From Paracyclopina nana (lineage: Eukaryota > Arthropoda > Copepoda > Cyclopoida > Cyclopettidae), in the NCBI GenBank assembly GCA_019096065.1, contig JAGUCH010000007.1:270501-334500 (forward strand): a stretch of DNA of 64,000 nt. Reading direction: 5' to 3'. Position 1 is the stretch's first letter. The number at the start of each line of letters is the position of its first letter. Positions 10,801 to 21,035 of the stretch are shown piece after piece. Made by a program: the position numbers and the translations under genes. Below the pieces are notes generated by a model. That model saw only the letters and a program-made list of their open reading frames with translations. It searched no databases and had not been told where the DNA came from.

Positions 10801-13800
10801 GTGATGCCAGATGAAGGAGAGCTTCCATTAGAGGACACCAACAACTATGTACACATTGCCCTGAAGAACAAGTAAGGATTTTGTTTGTTTTCCTCCGAGC
10901 GGAGCGGAGCGAGGCGCCGAAGGCGCGCGGCTCAATGAAGCGATTCCTCCATTTTTACTATAGCAACAATCAAAAAATGGACTCCTAAAAGATTCATATA
11001 AAGGAGTTGTATCATTTAAAGCGCAATTAATTTGAAAAAGAGGCACTTCCGCTCCCGCTCAATTAATCCGAGACTTTTTCCCTCGCCTCGGACATCCAAG
11101 TTACAGTAATCAATTTTAGGTTCGACCAATGGCGTGAAGGCTCGGACTTTATTAACGCCTTAGCTTGGGAATTGGGGCTTCCGGAGCATCTTCTCACTGA
11201 TAGAGCGTAAGTACTATAACAAGTGTTTTTCTTTAACAGTGTTGACATTATGTGAAGAAGAAGGGACATTTATATTGTTTTTATTAGTCAAGTAAAAGTA
11301 GTGGACTATGCATGTCATCACAATATAGTGGGCTGTCATGAGTTTTGGGCCTGTGTCACTTCTTTGGAGAAATTGCTGCAAGTTGCTCTTGACAAGCACA
11401 TCTTTGATCACTGTGCTCTTGGCATCTTTGCTTTCCAATTATAGCACCTCAGTCAGGTGGTTTTTCTAATGAGAGATAATTACTTGTCATTAATCAAGAT
11501 CAGCATATTATTTTTAATTATATACACCTTCCATAGGATTGAAGATCAGCACGTTCAGTTCAGAGTGGAGCCAAATCCTCAACAAGTGGATGCTTCCAAA
11601 GTGGCTCAAGTTTTGGGTAAGCTTGAATCAAATAGGATTTAAAGCATGTGATTATTCTTCGATGATGTAGATGAGGACATCACCATTCAAAAACGACTGG
11701 CAGACGCACTTGGAGTGGACATTGCGAAGGCAGCTGCTGGAAAAAGGGTAATTTGGATAAAAACATACAGATTGTCCCACAATTGTCGGAGTATAAAGAG
11801 CTTGGCTGATGTGAAATAATTGATCGAGCCCCAAGTCTGGCTGCTCAAAGCGAGGGTCGAGCAGAACGTACATGGCCCCTAGTGCGTTGCCTGATTAAAT
11901 GCCAAAGAAACTTATGCTCGATTGATCGATATGCTTAGTTACTCCGAATAGCGTGGGGCAATCTGTATGATGTTTGATATGTACTGAATTGTTATTTCTA
12001 ATTTAGGATGATCGAGCCTCAGTTTTCCCTCATGGACGAAACCTGAATCTCTTAATCCTGGTGGTCGTGGGGGCTTCAGCCACAGCCTCGTTGATTGTTG
12101 GAGGCCTCATATTTGCTCTTGCCAGCAGGAGCAGAGCCAATAAGAAAGTGAGCAAGCTTCAGCTTTCTGATGATGTTGAAGAGAGAGGCAAGCTCCAAGA
12201 TGACTACAAGGTAAGTGAAAAAAAACCAGCCATATTTTGGCATTTTTTGCGTTGTAGCAAATACAGATTGTCCCATTGTATTCGCTTAGAGTAAGCATTG
12301 CTAGCAATCGAGCCTATGTTTCCAAGGTATTTTTTCAGGCTATGCACTAGGTGCCATGCACTCACTGCTTGGCACTAGCTCGACTTGGAGCCCGATCTAT
12401 TATTTGACATAATGAAAGCTCTATTTACTCTGCTAATTGTGGGACAATCTGCATTACAGCAAAGCGAATGTAGGGCAAATGTTTCAAAGTGTGACACAAT
12501 ATGTTGCAGCACACATTGACGCAAGGTCTAACATTACCTTTGTTTATACAGTTTTTGCTGCTTTCTCTTGTATCCATTCTAGCTTTTAATTGAGGCTACT
12601 CAAAGTAAGAAAAGTTTTTCCTTGCTGCTTGGCAAAATTGCTTGTCTCAACTTTTATGATTTTCTGTAAATGAAAAAAGTTTCTGACTTGCTTTGAAAGC
12701 ACACTTGTGAACATGAGTTTAATATTTTTGGTTAGCTTTTTAGTATGTTGAATGCCCTCAGTTGTCAGATGTTGACATTCAAGTCTAAAAATAAAATGCT
12801 GCTTTTCCCTGCCAAAAACAAGCCAGACTCTGCTTTTGAAGTGGCTGAAATCCTCAAAGTAAGGAGATAAGCTGCCAACAAAATATGTACTATAATTAAG
12901 GCAGATTTTTCAAAACACAAGCTGAAAGTATGCTGCAGTGTGCCAACAGTAGTAGCATGTCAGTTCCAAAAGGCAAATCGATTTTGAACAAGTGTTGCTT
13001 GACTCTCTTGCAGCAACTGTGCAGAGACTGGTCCAAGACATCACAGGCAGCCTCTTTGGAGGCCTCCAAAACGAAGCCAGTGTCAGCCTCAGTGGCTAAA
13101 GTGCAATCCTCAGACTCAAAGGAATCCAATTCCAACAGATCCAGCACATCATCTTGGTAACTATTGTACTTCATACAGGTTGTCCCACCTTTTTTGGAGT
13201 AGCCAGTCAATCAGATCAATCGAGCCTATGTTTCTCAGCCATTTAATCAGGTTTCGGCCATGAGGGCAAACTGTGGCTCGATCATCCTGTATTACTAATA
13301 TCAATTCATCACATATCAAACATAATGCAGATTGTCCCACTGTATTGGTAGTAACTAGGCATTTCGATCAATTGTGTCTATGTTTCTTCGGCATTTTATC
13401 AGGTTTCGCTCACAAATGAAAACAGAGGCTTGATCATCCTGAATTGGAAGTAACAATCTAGGCCATGTCACTCATAATACAGATTGTCCCACCAAATCCT
13501 GAGTAACTAAGCATATCGATCAAGCGAGCTCATATTTATAAGGCATTTAATCAGGCAACGCACTAGGCGCCATGCAATCATGGCTTAGCCCTTAACGTAC
13601 TCAGCTCGACTTGGAGCCCAATCTTTTTTTCACAGCTTTCAAGCTCTTTTTACTCCAACAACCAAGGGACACTCTGCATGTTTTCAATATTAATCTTTAT
13701 TTTCCATTGTGCTGTAGGACTGACGAGCCTGCCACAAACAGCATGGACATCTCCACTGGACACATGGTGCTTGCCTACATGGAAGACCACCTGAAAAACA

Positions 13801-16748
13801 AACAAAGGCTGGAGCAAGAGTGGGTGGGCCTTTGTGGATACGAGGCCGAGCCCAGCTCCACCACGGTGGCCTTCAAGGCCGAAAACAAGAAGAAGAACCG
13901 CTATCCGGACAAGCTGCCCTATGACCATAACAGGGTGATCCTCAATGCACTCGTCAATGCCACCAATGCGGATTACATCAATGCATCCACCGTGGTAAGT
14001 GTCAAATTTTCAAACTAGCTTAATTTTTAGGCTATTTTTGCGCAATTTCTTTGATGCATTTTAACTTTTAATTTGAGTGTTAGTTGGAAGTTCCACGTGC
14101 TCATGTGTTACATAACTTGCCAGCTTTGAATAATTCAGCAAAGTTGGGTCAGATGGCGCTGGTTGCAGTCTGAAATAACTCTCTTATTTGTGGGATTTGT
14201 TGCAATCAAAAAGCCAATGGCGCTCATTGTCATTGATTCATGACACCAGTTACATTTTAGCGTCTTTGCAGTAAGACGCCATCTGCGTACATGCGCAGCG
14301 CCATCTTGTTTACATTTTGCATTAAGCAAACCTCAACGCAAGCATCTTGAAATTGAGCCCAAACTTGGTAATGCCAACTTAGGACTCTTGGCAGTTGGCG
14401 TCCGGATGCGAGATTGTTGACTTGAATTTCACAATAATGTCGAAAAACTATTTTTTATTTTTGCAGACTGACCATGATCCGCGCAATCCCTCGTACATCG
14501 TGAGCCAAGGTCCCTTGGGTCAGACTGTGGCCGACTTCTGGCAGATGATTTGGGAGCAAGGCTGCGTTGTCATTGTCATGCTAACCCGGTTACAGGACAA
14601 TGGTTACCAGCTTTGCACCCGTTATTGGCCAGAGGAAGGCTCGGAGCAGTACCACATCTTCGAGGTGCATCTCGTCAGTGAGCACGTCTGGTGCGAAGAT
14701 TACCTTGTCAGGTCGGTCTACTTGAAGAACACACGCACGGGCGAAACCCGAACCGTCACTCAGTTCCACTTCCGCTCGTGGCCCGCCCACGGGGTCCCGC
14801 CCTCCACCAAGGCCCTGTTGGAATTCCGGAGAAAGGTCAACAAGTCCTACAGAGGCCGATCTTGCCCAATCGTTGTGCATTGCAGGTAAAATCTAGCTGG
14901 CTAGTTAAAGTGGAAAAATACCAGAAGTGGATGTTTTCGGTATAAGTGCCTTTTGGCGGTTTTGATGGGTGTCTGGCCGAATTCGGTTGTTAAGTGCTGG
15001 TTGCATGCGAACTCTATGATGCAAACAAATTGCAGCGCCCTCTTGTGGATTAGTTAAAAAGTATTGGTACAAGTGATGTATCGACCTTTTTGCTTATAGC
15101 TTATTTTGTCAGTTTGCCAATATTCAATATTGAAAAAGCTTTTTTCGATATTCTTGCTAAATTCAACCAATCAACTTCACATCAAAGCGTCAACCTCCAA
15201 GAATCCTAAGCTGACACTTTCCATTTTGGGCTCAATTCCAGAACGATTACATCAAGCTTTAACTATTTCCAAATGTAATCTAGATGCTGCTGCAATCATA
15301 CACAGATGGCGCTGCTACCAAAATAAATGAATTCAAATGCAAGCAAAAACAGACGTGTTCTGATAATGTTGCCTTGCAAATTCGAGTTTGTTGGCCAACT
15401 TTTCTTTGGCGTCATTTTAATTGGTTTCAATCAGCGCGACTTCAATTTTTAATAGACTTGCAAAAAATCCCAGTAAGAGAGTTATTTTTGGATGAAATCA
15501 ACACCATATGACCCAACTTCGTAGCACCATTCTAATGTGAACACCAGCGTTACCGGAGTTTGCCCATTACCTACCTTTGATCCGTTTCCCAATTTTTTCA
15601 GTGCTTTTTTTTACCAATTTCCACATCTCCTTATTTCCTTATTTCTGCAATCATCCCTTATACAAAACGTGCACTTTACTATTTGCCTCTCTTTACATTT
15701 CATGTTTTGCCAACTTGCCTTTTTCCATGTTTGATCCTATCCATACTTGCTCATTTCCCTATTTGTCAATTTCCCTACTTGCCCACTTCCATAATTGATC
15801 ATTTCCCTATTAGTATGTATCCCTATTTGCCCATTCCCCTTTTAGTTTGTATCCCTATTTGCCCATTTCCCTAAATGCACAATTCCTTTTTGTACGTTTC
15901 CCTATTTGTTCATATTCCTACAAGCCTATGTACCCATTTCCTTGTTTGTCCATGTTCCTATTAGCCTATCTACCTGATACTTATTTTTCCATTTCCCTAT
16001 ATACCTATTTTGCTAATTGTCAAATTCCCTCAGCGTCCATTTCCCTATGTACCCATTTCCCTAATTGTCAATTTCCTTATAAGCCATTTTCTTATTAGCC
16101 TATTTACCCATTTCCCTATTAGCCTATTTACCCATTTTCCTATTTACCTATCTACCCATTTCCCTATTTGTCCATATTTCTTTTTACCCGTATACATATT
16201 ATTCATTTTCCCTATTTGTCCATTTCCCAATGTGCCATTTCCCTATGTGCCCATTTCCCTATGTGCCCATTTCCCTATGTGCCCATTTCCCTATAAGCCT
16301 ATTTTGCTAATTTTCTATTTCCCTATGTACTTATTTCCCTATGTGCCCATTTCCTTATCAGCCAATTTCCCTATAAGCCTATTTACCCTTTTCACCCAAT
16401 TCCCCATAAGCCTATTTACCCGATTCCCTATTGGCCTACTTACCCATTTCCCTACATTTGCTTATAGGCCCATTTCCCTATGTCCCTATTCGCCCATTTT
16501 TTTTAGCAAGGTGTCAATTTTAAATGGTTAATTGCAGCGACGGCGTGGGCCGTTCTGGGACGTACGTGCTGATCGACATGGTGTTGAACCGGTTGGCCAA
16601 GGGGTGCAAGGAGATCGACATCGCTGCCACCCTGGAGCACATTCGCGACCAGCGCGGGGGCATGGTGCAAAACCGGCAGCAATTCGAGTTTTGCCTGATG
16701 GCCGTGGCCGAAGAAGTGCACGCAATCCTCAAGGCTTTACCGCAATGA
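7809..16748 (+). CDS. IA-2: IA-2/PTPRN-like receptor-type tyrosine pseudophosphatase
   Basis: Transmembrane protein of dense-core secretory vesicles, involved in neuropeptide and hormone secretion (family knowledge). Exons: 7809-8010, 8393-8443, 8499-8694, 9244-9337, 9753-10074, 10445-10871, 11120-11206, 11537-11616, 11671-11747, 12007-12210, 13014-13156, 13718-13994, 14467-14885, 16538-16748. All phases agree and give 929 residues. Order: a leader with a hydrophobic [13 protein letters not shown] core; a RESP18-like region (GCLLNDDVC...FGRCLS...FVWTDDYTQ); a long acidic linker; a mature ectodomain; a TM segment ([19 protein letters not shown]); a juxtamembrane LCRDW/SSTSSW segment; then the PTP domain from [17 protein letters not shown] to the conserved end [13 protein letters not shown]. 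The WPD loop reads SWPAHG and the P-loop [10 protein letters not shown], so both the catalytic Asp and the usual P-loop Ala are replaced, as in IA-2: it is predicted inactive. Start choice (ATG 7809) is tentative, being 40-odd residues before the signal core. Confidence 0.93.
8711..9198. repeat. Composite mariner-like MITE cluster in an IA-2 intron
   Basis: About three tandem degenerate units share GTTTC-CATGAGG-GAAACTGAGGCT, ATCATCCTGAATTA, CAGTACATATCAAAC and ATACAGATTG, ending in GGGACAATCTG next to TA. Related copies lie at 11768-12048, 12264-12451 and 13176-13676 in the same gene, and at 29319-29511. No transposase ORF is present. Confidence 0.65.
11768..12048. repeat. MITE-like repeat running into IA-2 exon 10
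   Basis: It starts at TA|CAGATTGTCCCACA. A complementary end GGGGCAATCTG|TA lies near 11970, followed by part of a further unit in reverse orientation. The segment 11990-12048 aligns with the reverse complement of 8761-8820 and, better, of about 8915-8960: CTAATTCAGGATGAACGAGC against CTAATTTAGGATGATCGAGC. The IA-2 exon beginning at 12007 therefore starts inside repeat-derived sequence. Confidence 0.75.
12264..12451. mobile_element. Mariner-like MITE, 188 bp, in an IA-2 intron
   Basis: Terminal inverted repeats CAGATTGTCCCATTGTA at the left and AATTGTGGGACAATCTG at the right are visible. A TA precedes the left end; the right flank reads CA, so the target duplication is not perfect. The interior has no ORF and shares CACTAGGTGCCATGCACT and GCTCGACTTGGAGCCC with the other copies in this gene. 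Confidence 0.65.
13176..13676. repeat. Composite mariner-like MITE cluster, third in the IA-2 gene
   Basis: Begins TA|CAGGTTGTCCCACC and ends GGGACACTCTG, with internal ACAGATTGTCCCAC junctions near 13327 and 13480, so three units lie head to tail. It ends about 40 bp before the PTP-domain exon at 13718. Confidence 0.6.
14905..15055. repeat. Copy of the 5040-6530 dispersed repeat in an IA-2 intron
   Basis: Contains ATACCAGAAGTGGATG, TTTTGGCGGTTTTGATG, CTCTTGTGGATTAGTT in the same order as the array units. Similar single copies lie at 10155-10312 (ATTACCAGAGGTGG to CTCTTGCGGA) and 24050-24185 (GGATGGCGCCACTG to TTTCCGTTG). Confidence 0.6.
15560..16500. repeat. Minisatellite with CATTTCCCTAT core in an IA-2 intron
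   Basis: Pyrimidine-rich degenerate tandem repeat of about 16 bp (TTTCCCTATGTGCCCA) with longer variants of about 24 bp containing TATTAGCCTATTTACC. The most regular stretch is about 16215-16300. It fills most of the intron before the exon that encodes the P-loop. Open frames across it are artefacts of the repeat. Confidence 0.9.
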
Positions 16749-17055
16749 TTTCAATGATTTCGAGCACGAAGAGAGAGAAAAGAAACCATGAAGAAAATGA
16801 GAGAGAGAAACGAGAAGAAGAAAAACGAAAGAGAGAAAAAAAGAACAGACTTTGACCATCAGCATGAAGAATAATCAGCGTTGAGCTGTTTATGTGTTAA
16901 TTATTCATGTACTTTTTGTGTTTTTTCGGAGGGGAACAACAACAACAACTACAAATTTTTGGGGCGAAATCAATTTCGACTTTGCCAAGATTTTTAATTA
17001 CTTTTAAATAGAGCTTTCGCCCTCCAATTTTAAGGAAACAACTCATTTATGAAAA

Positions 17056-17076
17056 GCGCGCGCGCGCACGCGCGCA
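17056..17076. repeat. Alternating GC/CA purine-pyrimidine tract
   Basis: A 21-bp run of GC and CA dinucleotides, followed at 17166-17178 by a second GC run. Such tracts can adopt Z-DNA; no gene feature is tied to it. Confidence 0.6.
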
Positions 17077-17745
17077 CTGGTCATATGGAAAGAAAGCGCG
17101 CGTCGAAAAATGCCTCCATCCAATTTGCCCACTTTCAGTTCCATCTTGAAAAAGTGTGCATTTTGGCGCGCGCGCGCTATAAAATACTAAAAAGAAGAAG
17201 TTGAAAAAAACTAACATTGACGAAATCCCACCAGATATCATGTGAAAACAATGTAAACAATCTCCTTTTTTCCAAATGCCCCACAAGCAAAAAAAACACT
17301 ACTACTGTTTCCCCGTGTTGATATCAATGTTATTATTATCAAGTCGCACCTTTATTATTATCATATTATGGAAAACGTTAGCTTTTAAGCGTGCATGGAA
17401 AAATGTTCATCATCAGCAAATGGACATTCCACGTTGGATTATTTTTGCAAAAAAACCCGCCTTTTTTAGTCACAGCATATCCCACCCTCCCATTTAACGG
17501 GAAAAAACAACAACAACAACTGAAAAAACAATTTAAAATAATCGCCCTGCCATATTGCAATGACGGGAAGAAGAATCTTGAGAGAACGGCCTTTTTTCGT
17601 TTTTTCCCAAAAAAATCCCCTTTTTTCGGGCTGATTCTGAAAGAGAACGTAAAAAAGCAAATTGAACTACTACTAGCTAAAGCAAAAAATAACTACTACT
17701 GTCTGTGGTGCGCTCTCCCCCTGCTAAAGAAGTAATTAGGTGAAC

Positions 17746-18021
17746 CTGTGTTTGGTCTCGTGTTGAGCTTTCAAAGGCCACAGGGCTCAAGTTCTCCGTT
17801 GGATCGCGACCCGGGACGGATAGATGACAAGTCTCGCCATGACAGCATTGCCAGGCCTTGATGCTCAAGCTGGCAACGCTGTCACTGCCCACCGAGCTCT
17901 TCCCAATGATTGAGCTTGTGGCAGAAGTGACGTTCGATCTGCCAGTCCCCATTTCCGGTCGGGGGCCGATTTGTCCGCGCAAGTTACGTAACGCGACCAC
18001 GTGGCAGCAGAGCACGCGCCG
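17746..18021 (-). CDS. Candidate orphan exon, unknown protein
   Basis: On the minus strand a 276-bp open stretch (92 codons, phase 0 at both ends) lies between a plausible acceptor (pyrimidine tract then TAGTAG, directly above 18021) and a CAG|GTTCAC donor below 17746. It is GC-richer than its surroundings and Ser/Thr-rich (NVTSATSSIIGKSSVGSDS), with paired cysteines. I do not recognise the family and found no partner exons. It could be an exon of an unseen gene or a chance open frame in a GC-rich promoter region. Confidence 0.25.
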
Positions 18022-18857
18022 CTACTAAGTGGGAAAAAGCTTTCATTATCACTACTTCATTTTCTTTCCAATCTTGTGAGAGTGTAGCAAGTTCCAACTA
18101 GAAAATATCTCCTCCTCCAAAGATTTACAAGCATCACCAGCCCAGCTTGTAAACCTTTGCCCAATTTGAGACACACGCAAAATAAGAAAAAACACTACAA
18201 TCATCCTTTGTGGCCAGCCACCACTTTTATGCAGCTTCAACTTTGCCAACTTGAAGTTGGGTTTCAAAAAAAGAAACCACCAGCATTGGCGTTTTCCCAG
18301 CCTAGATGGCGCGCGCATCGCGGCCGCCTTTGAGAGGCGTTTTTCGCGCGCTTTTTTGAAAAAGAGGCACCCCTCGCGATCCCGCATCCAACCCTGAACT
18401 TTTGGCTCTCTGGCTCCGACGACTCGCTTTTGATTTTGTCGAGCCAAAGCAATCTTTTTCGTATGTTTTTCCGCATTAAAAAAGAGCCATTTGTGTCTTT
18501 CCGGCCCGATTCACGCCCTCGGGCCGAATTGGCAGCCGGGACTGCCCCCTCGCCAAGGGACAGAGGCCGCGGGAAGCTCAAACACGATAGCAAACACCAG
18601 GCCCGAAATAACATCAAGACAAGAAACTACCACCAACCGAAAGTCAAGTATTCATACGCTTTGAAAAGAAAAGGCTAGAAAGAATTGCCGCCGCGTCAAA
18701 TAAGGAAAAGGCAATTTGCAGTTATTTTTCTATTGAACAAGTATCATTGTCCAAAATATTCCATGCTAAAAAGGGGGGCCAAGTCCGCTCATTGTCGCGC
18801 GTCATTCCCACGCAGCATCCCCAGTTTTGTTATTTATTCTTCACCAGATGGCGCGAG

Positions 18858-18900
18858 GTGGCAACCAACGCTCTGATTGGTTGCCACGTCAACAACCAAT
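18858..18900. promoter_or_regulatory. Promoter-like palindrome with two CCAAT boxes
   Basis: GTGGCAACCAA (18858-18868) and TTGGTTGCCAC (18877-18887) form a perfect 11-bp inverted repeat with an 8-bp spacer. ATTGG at 18876-18880 and CCAAT at 18896-18900 are opposed CCAAT boxes with CACGTC between them. GGCAAC and GTTGCC resemble RFX X-box halves. The driven gene is unknown. Confidence 0.4.
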
Positions 18901-19744
18901 GAGAGGGCGCGGAAATCTCGCGAAATGAGCGGGCTTGCACCCTCCTCACGTAACTTATTGACTCTAAACATAGTAGGCTATATGATCTTTTCCCCAGAGC
19001 TGCCGATAAATCAATTGTGTTTTCTTTTCTCCTTTCTTTTCCGACACTAAATGTGCGAGAAAAAAACAACAAAATGACTGTGTAACAACAACATATCTAC
19101 TATATAAAAAAAAACTACTGTAAGTTGCTACCGGATGCCACAAAATTGACCGATAAGGACACAAGAAGACACACTAGTTGAAACAAAAAACCAAGAGAAC
19201 AAAAGCAAAGTTTGCAACCATCTCCCCACCCTCGAAAAATACCATTTTTAAACAACAACAACAGCATTTGGCGAAAAAAAAACAACCACTAAAGCATTTT
19301 TAGCAAAACATCAACTCAATTTTCTGCCTCCCTCGGTTTTGTCTGACTTACTAATGAAAACCACCATTACCACCACGAGCAAGGGTAGTTGGCAAACTTA
19401 AATTACTATCAAGAAAAAAATTCAATTAAAAATTAAACTGATGAAGGGCTCAAACAATTATACTACACAACTGTAATTGCGGGGCTCATTTGATGTGCAG
19501 CTGAACACACCATCAACTCCAAGCTGCATAATGATGAAGCCTCGCATAATTGAATAATTAATTACGAGACCATCTGTGTAATTACGAACATCCTATCTGA
19601 ACAGCATATATAGTGTAGTCACATCCATGTTACATTTCATGTTTAATGGCATATAATAAACTGATAGGACCAAAAAAACTCAACGCTTATAAATATTTCT
19701 CCAATCATTCAACAATCACATAATATGTAAAAAAACAATCCGGA

Positions 19745-21035
19745 CTAGTACAAGGAGTTGCTGTTCAAGAGGTTGTCTTTGTCAGAAGCTGCCAATTTGG
19801 AGAGCTGAGCCAGACATTTGGTCACCTTGGGGATGTTCTTGAGCTCCAGCAAGTCCTCGGGCTCAAACACGTCAATGACTCCATACCTGCAAATGATCTT
19901 TTACCACTTTACACCCTTAACTATGTAATGATGATAGACACCTTTTCATTTCGCGGATCAGGGCTTTCACGCGGTCAAGAGCCGGGTTGGCGCCCCAAAC
20001 GGCCTCAATGTCCTCCATTGGAACTGAATTGAACACAATTGACGTCATCACCCTGCAAAAGGAGGAAAATGCCTATAAATAACTCAAGCCTCGACTTTAT
20101 CCTCTCCCGGAGGACCGTTAATAATTTATGGCCCTTTGTAATCGCTAATTCCGGGAAACGCCTCATTCATTGTAGCGAATCCAGCCATTTCGCGGAACTT
20201 TTACCATTGTTTTGAATATAATTCAAAATTACTTCATATTCCGCCAAATCGACGTCTCATTGAAGCAAATCGAGCCGTTTCGCGGAACTTTTAACATTGT
20301 TTTGAATATAATTCAAAATTACTTCATATTCCGCCAAATCGACGCATCATTGATTCATTGTAGCAAATCGAGCCGTTTCGCGGAATTTCTCTCAGGTACC
20401 ATAACAAACCAACATTATTCCGCGAAAGCTGAATTTCATTGAAGCGAAGAGTGCGATTTCGCGGAATATGACGCTATGGTACCGTAAATTAAATATACCT
20501 CGACATAACGGTGCCATCTTGGATGAAGTGCTCATAGCTGCCAATTGGCCTTTCTCCGAGGACGCTTTCGATCCAATCGGTGACTTTCAGCTCCAACTCC
20601 GCATTTCTCTACAAGGAAAAATGGCCCAAATCATACAGCTATTAAAATACTAAAATAGGAATATTTGAGGTTGTCGAGTCTCGGATCTGGCCCTGCATTA
20701 GATCATGAGTTAGATCATTATTTTATACACTGATGAGTCCAACGCAGCACCCGACCAGAAAAACGTAATTCTTCTTGATTTATTTAAACTATTCAACAAG
20801 AACTCACTTCCGCCTTGGTTCTAACTTTTTTCACGCTGCCTTGACGGCTTCTGGACAAGATCGAGGATGAAGGAGTGGACGTTCCGGAGTTGGACAAGGA
20901 CGAGGCCAAGGTGAGATCTCCCGGGGAGGAAGAGTTGGAAGTTCCACGGTCAAACTTTTTGAAGATGTCATTCTGAGTCGCGGATAACTTGCGAACGACG
21001 ACCGGACGGTGTCCCAATCCAAATGTGTCTGGCAT
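19745..21035 (-). CDS. Calponin/transgelin-like CH-domain protein
   Basis: Exons on the minus strand: 20808-21035, 20499-20608, 19942-20052, 19745-19886, in phase throughout, 196 residues. A Ser-rich N-terminus (about 1-70; SSSPGDLTLASSLSNSGTST) precedes a single divergent calponin-homology domain: VTDWIESVLGERPIGSYEHF, then IQDGTVMSR, then ALIREMKRYGVIDVFEPEDL and IPKVTKCLAQLSKLA. The last parts match the calponin/transgelin pattern of YGV followed by a D-L motif and xxQVxxxLxxLG. The usual KLIN-type hydrophobic segment is poorly conserved and there is no visible C-terminal calponin repeat. Members of this family bind actin (family knowledge); whether this one does is open. Start ATG 21035 is the first in-frame ATG. 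It lies convergent to IA-2 and downstream of the TRPC-like gene on the same strand. Confidence 0.72.
20160..20470. repeat. Tandem duplication with TTTCGCGGAA motifs in a CH-gene intron
   Basis: A roughly 85-120 bp unit is repeated: TTTTGAATATAATTCAAAAT followed by TACTTCATATTCCGCCAAAT occurs twice nearly identically (20210-20260 and 20300-20345). CGAGCCGTTTCGCGGAA flanks each unit. Confidence 0.75.

Larger units (their letters stand above)
16749..19744. other. Intergenic region downstream of IA-2, mostly without a supported gene
   Basis: From 16760 to 16860 the sequence is a purine-rich GAGAGAAA stretch, probably IA-2 3' UTR. Poly-A/T tracts and CAACAACAA runs follow. Two GC-richer patches lie at about 17750-18010 and 18280-18620. 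The first could be a minus-strand exon and is listed separately; the second contains open frames I cannot assign. Confidence 0.45.

Noticed and set aside
16010..16531. 173-codon plus-strand open frame rich in HFPISLF repeats
   Set aside because: It reads straight through the CATTTCCCTAT minisatellite; the periodic protein is a by-product of the tandem repeat, and no splice or family support exists.
18052..18617. Overlapping minus-strand frames of 117 and 131 codons in a GC-rich patch
   Set aside because: No family likeness or matching splice sites; GC-rich sequence is poor in stops. Kept only as context for the promoter-like site.
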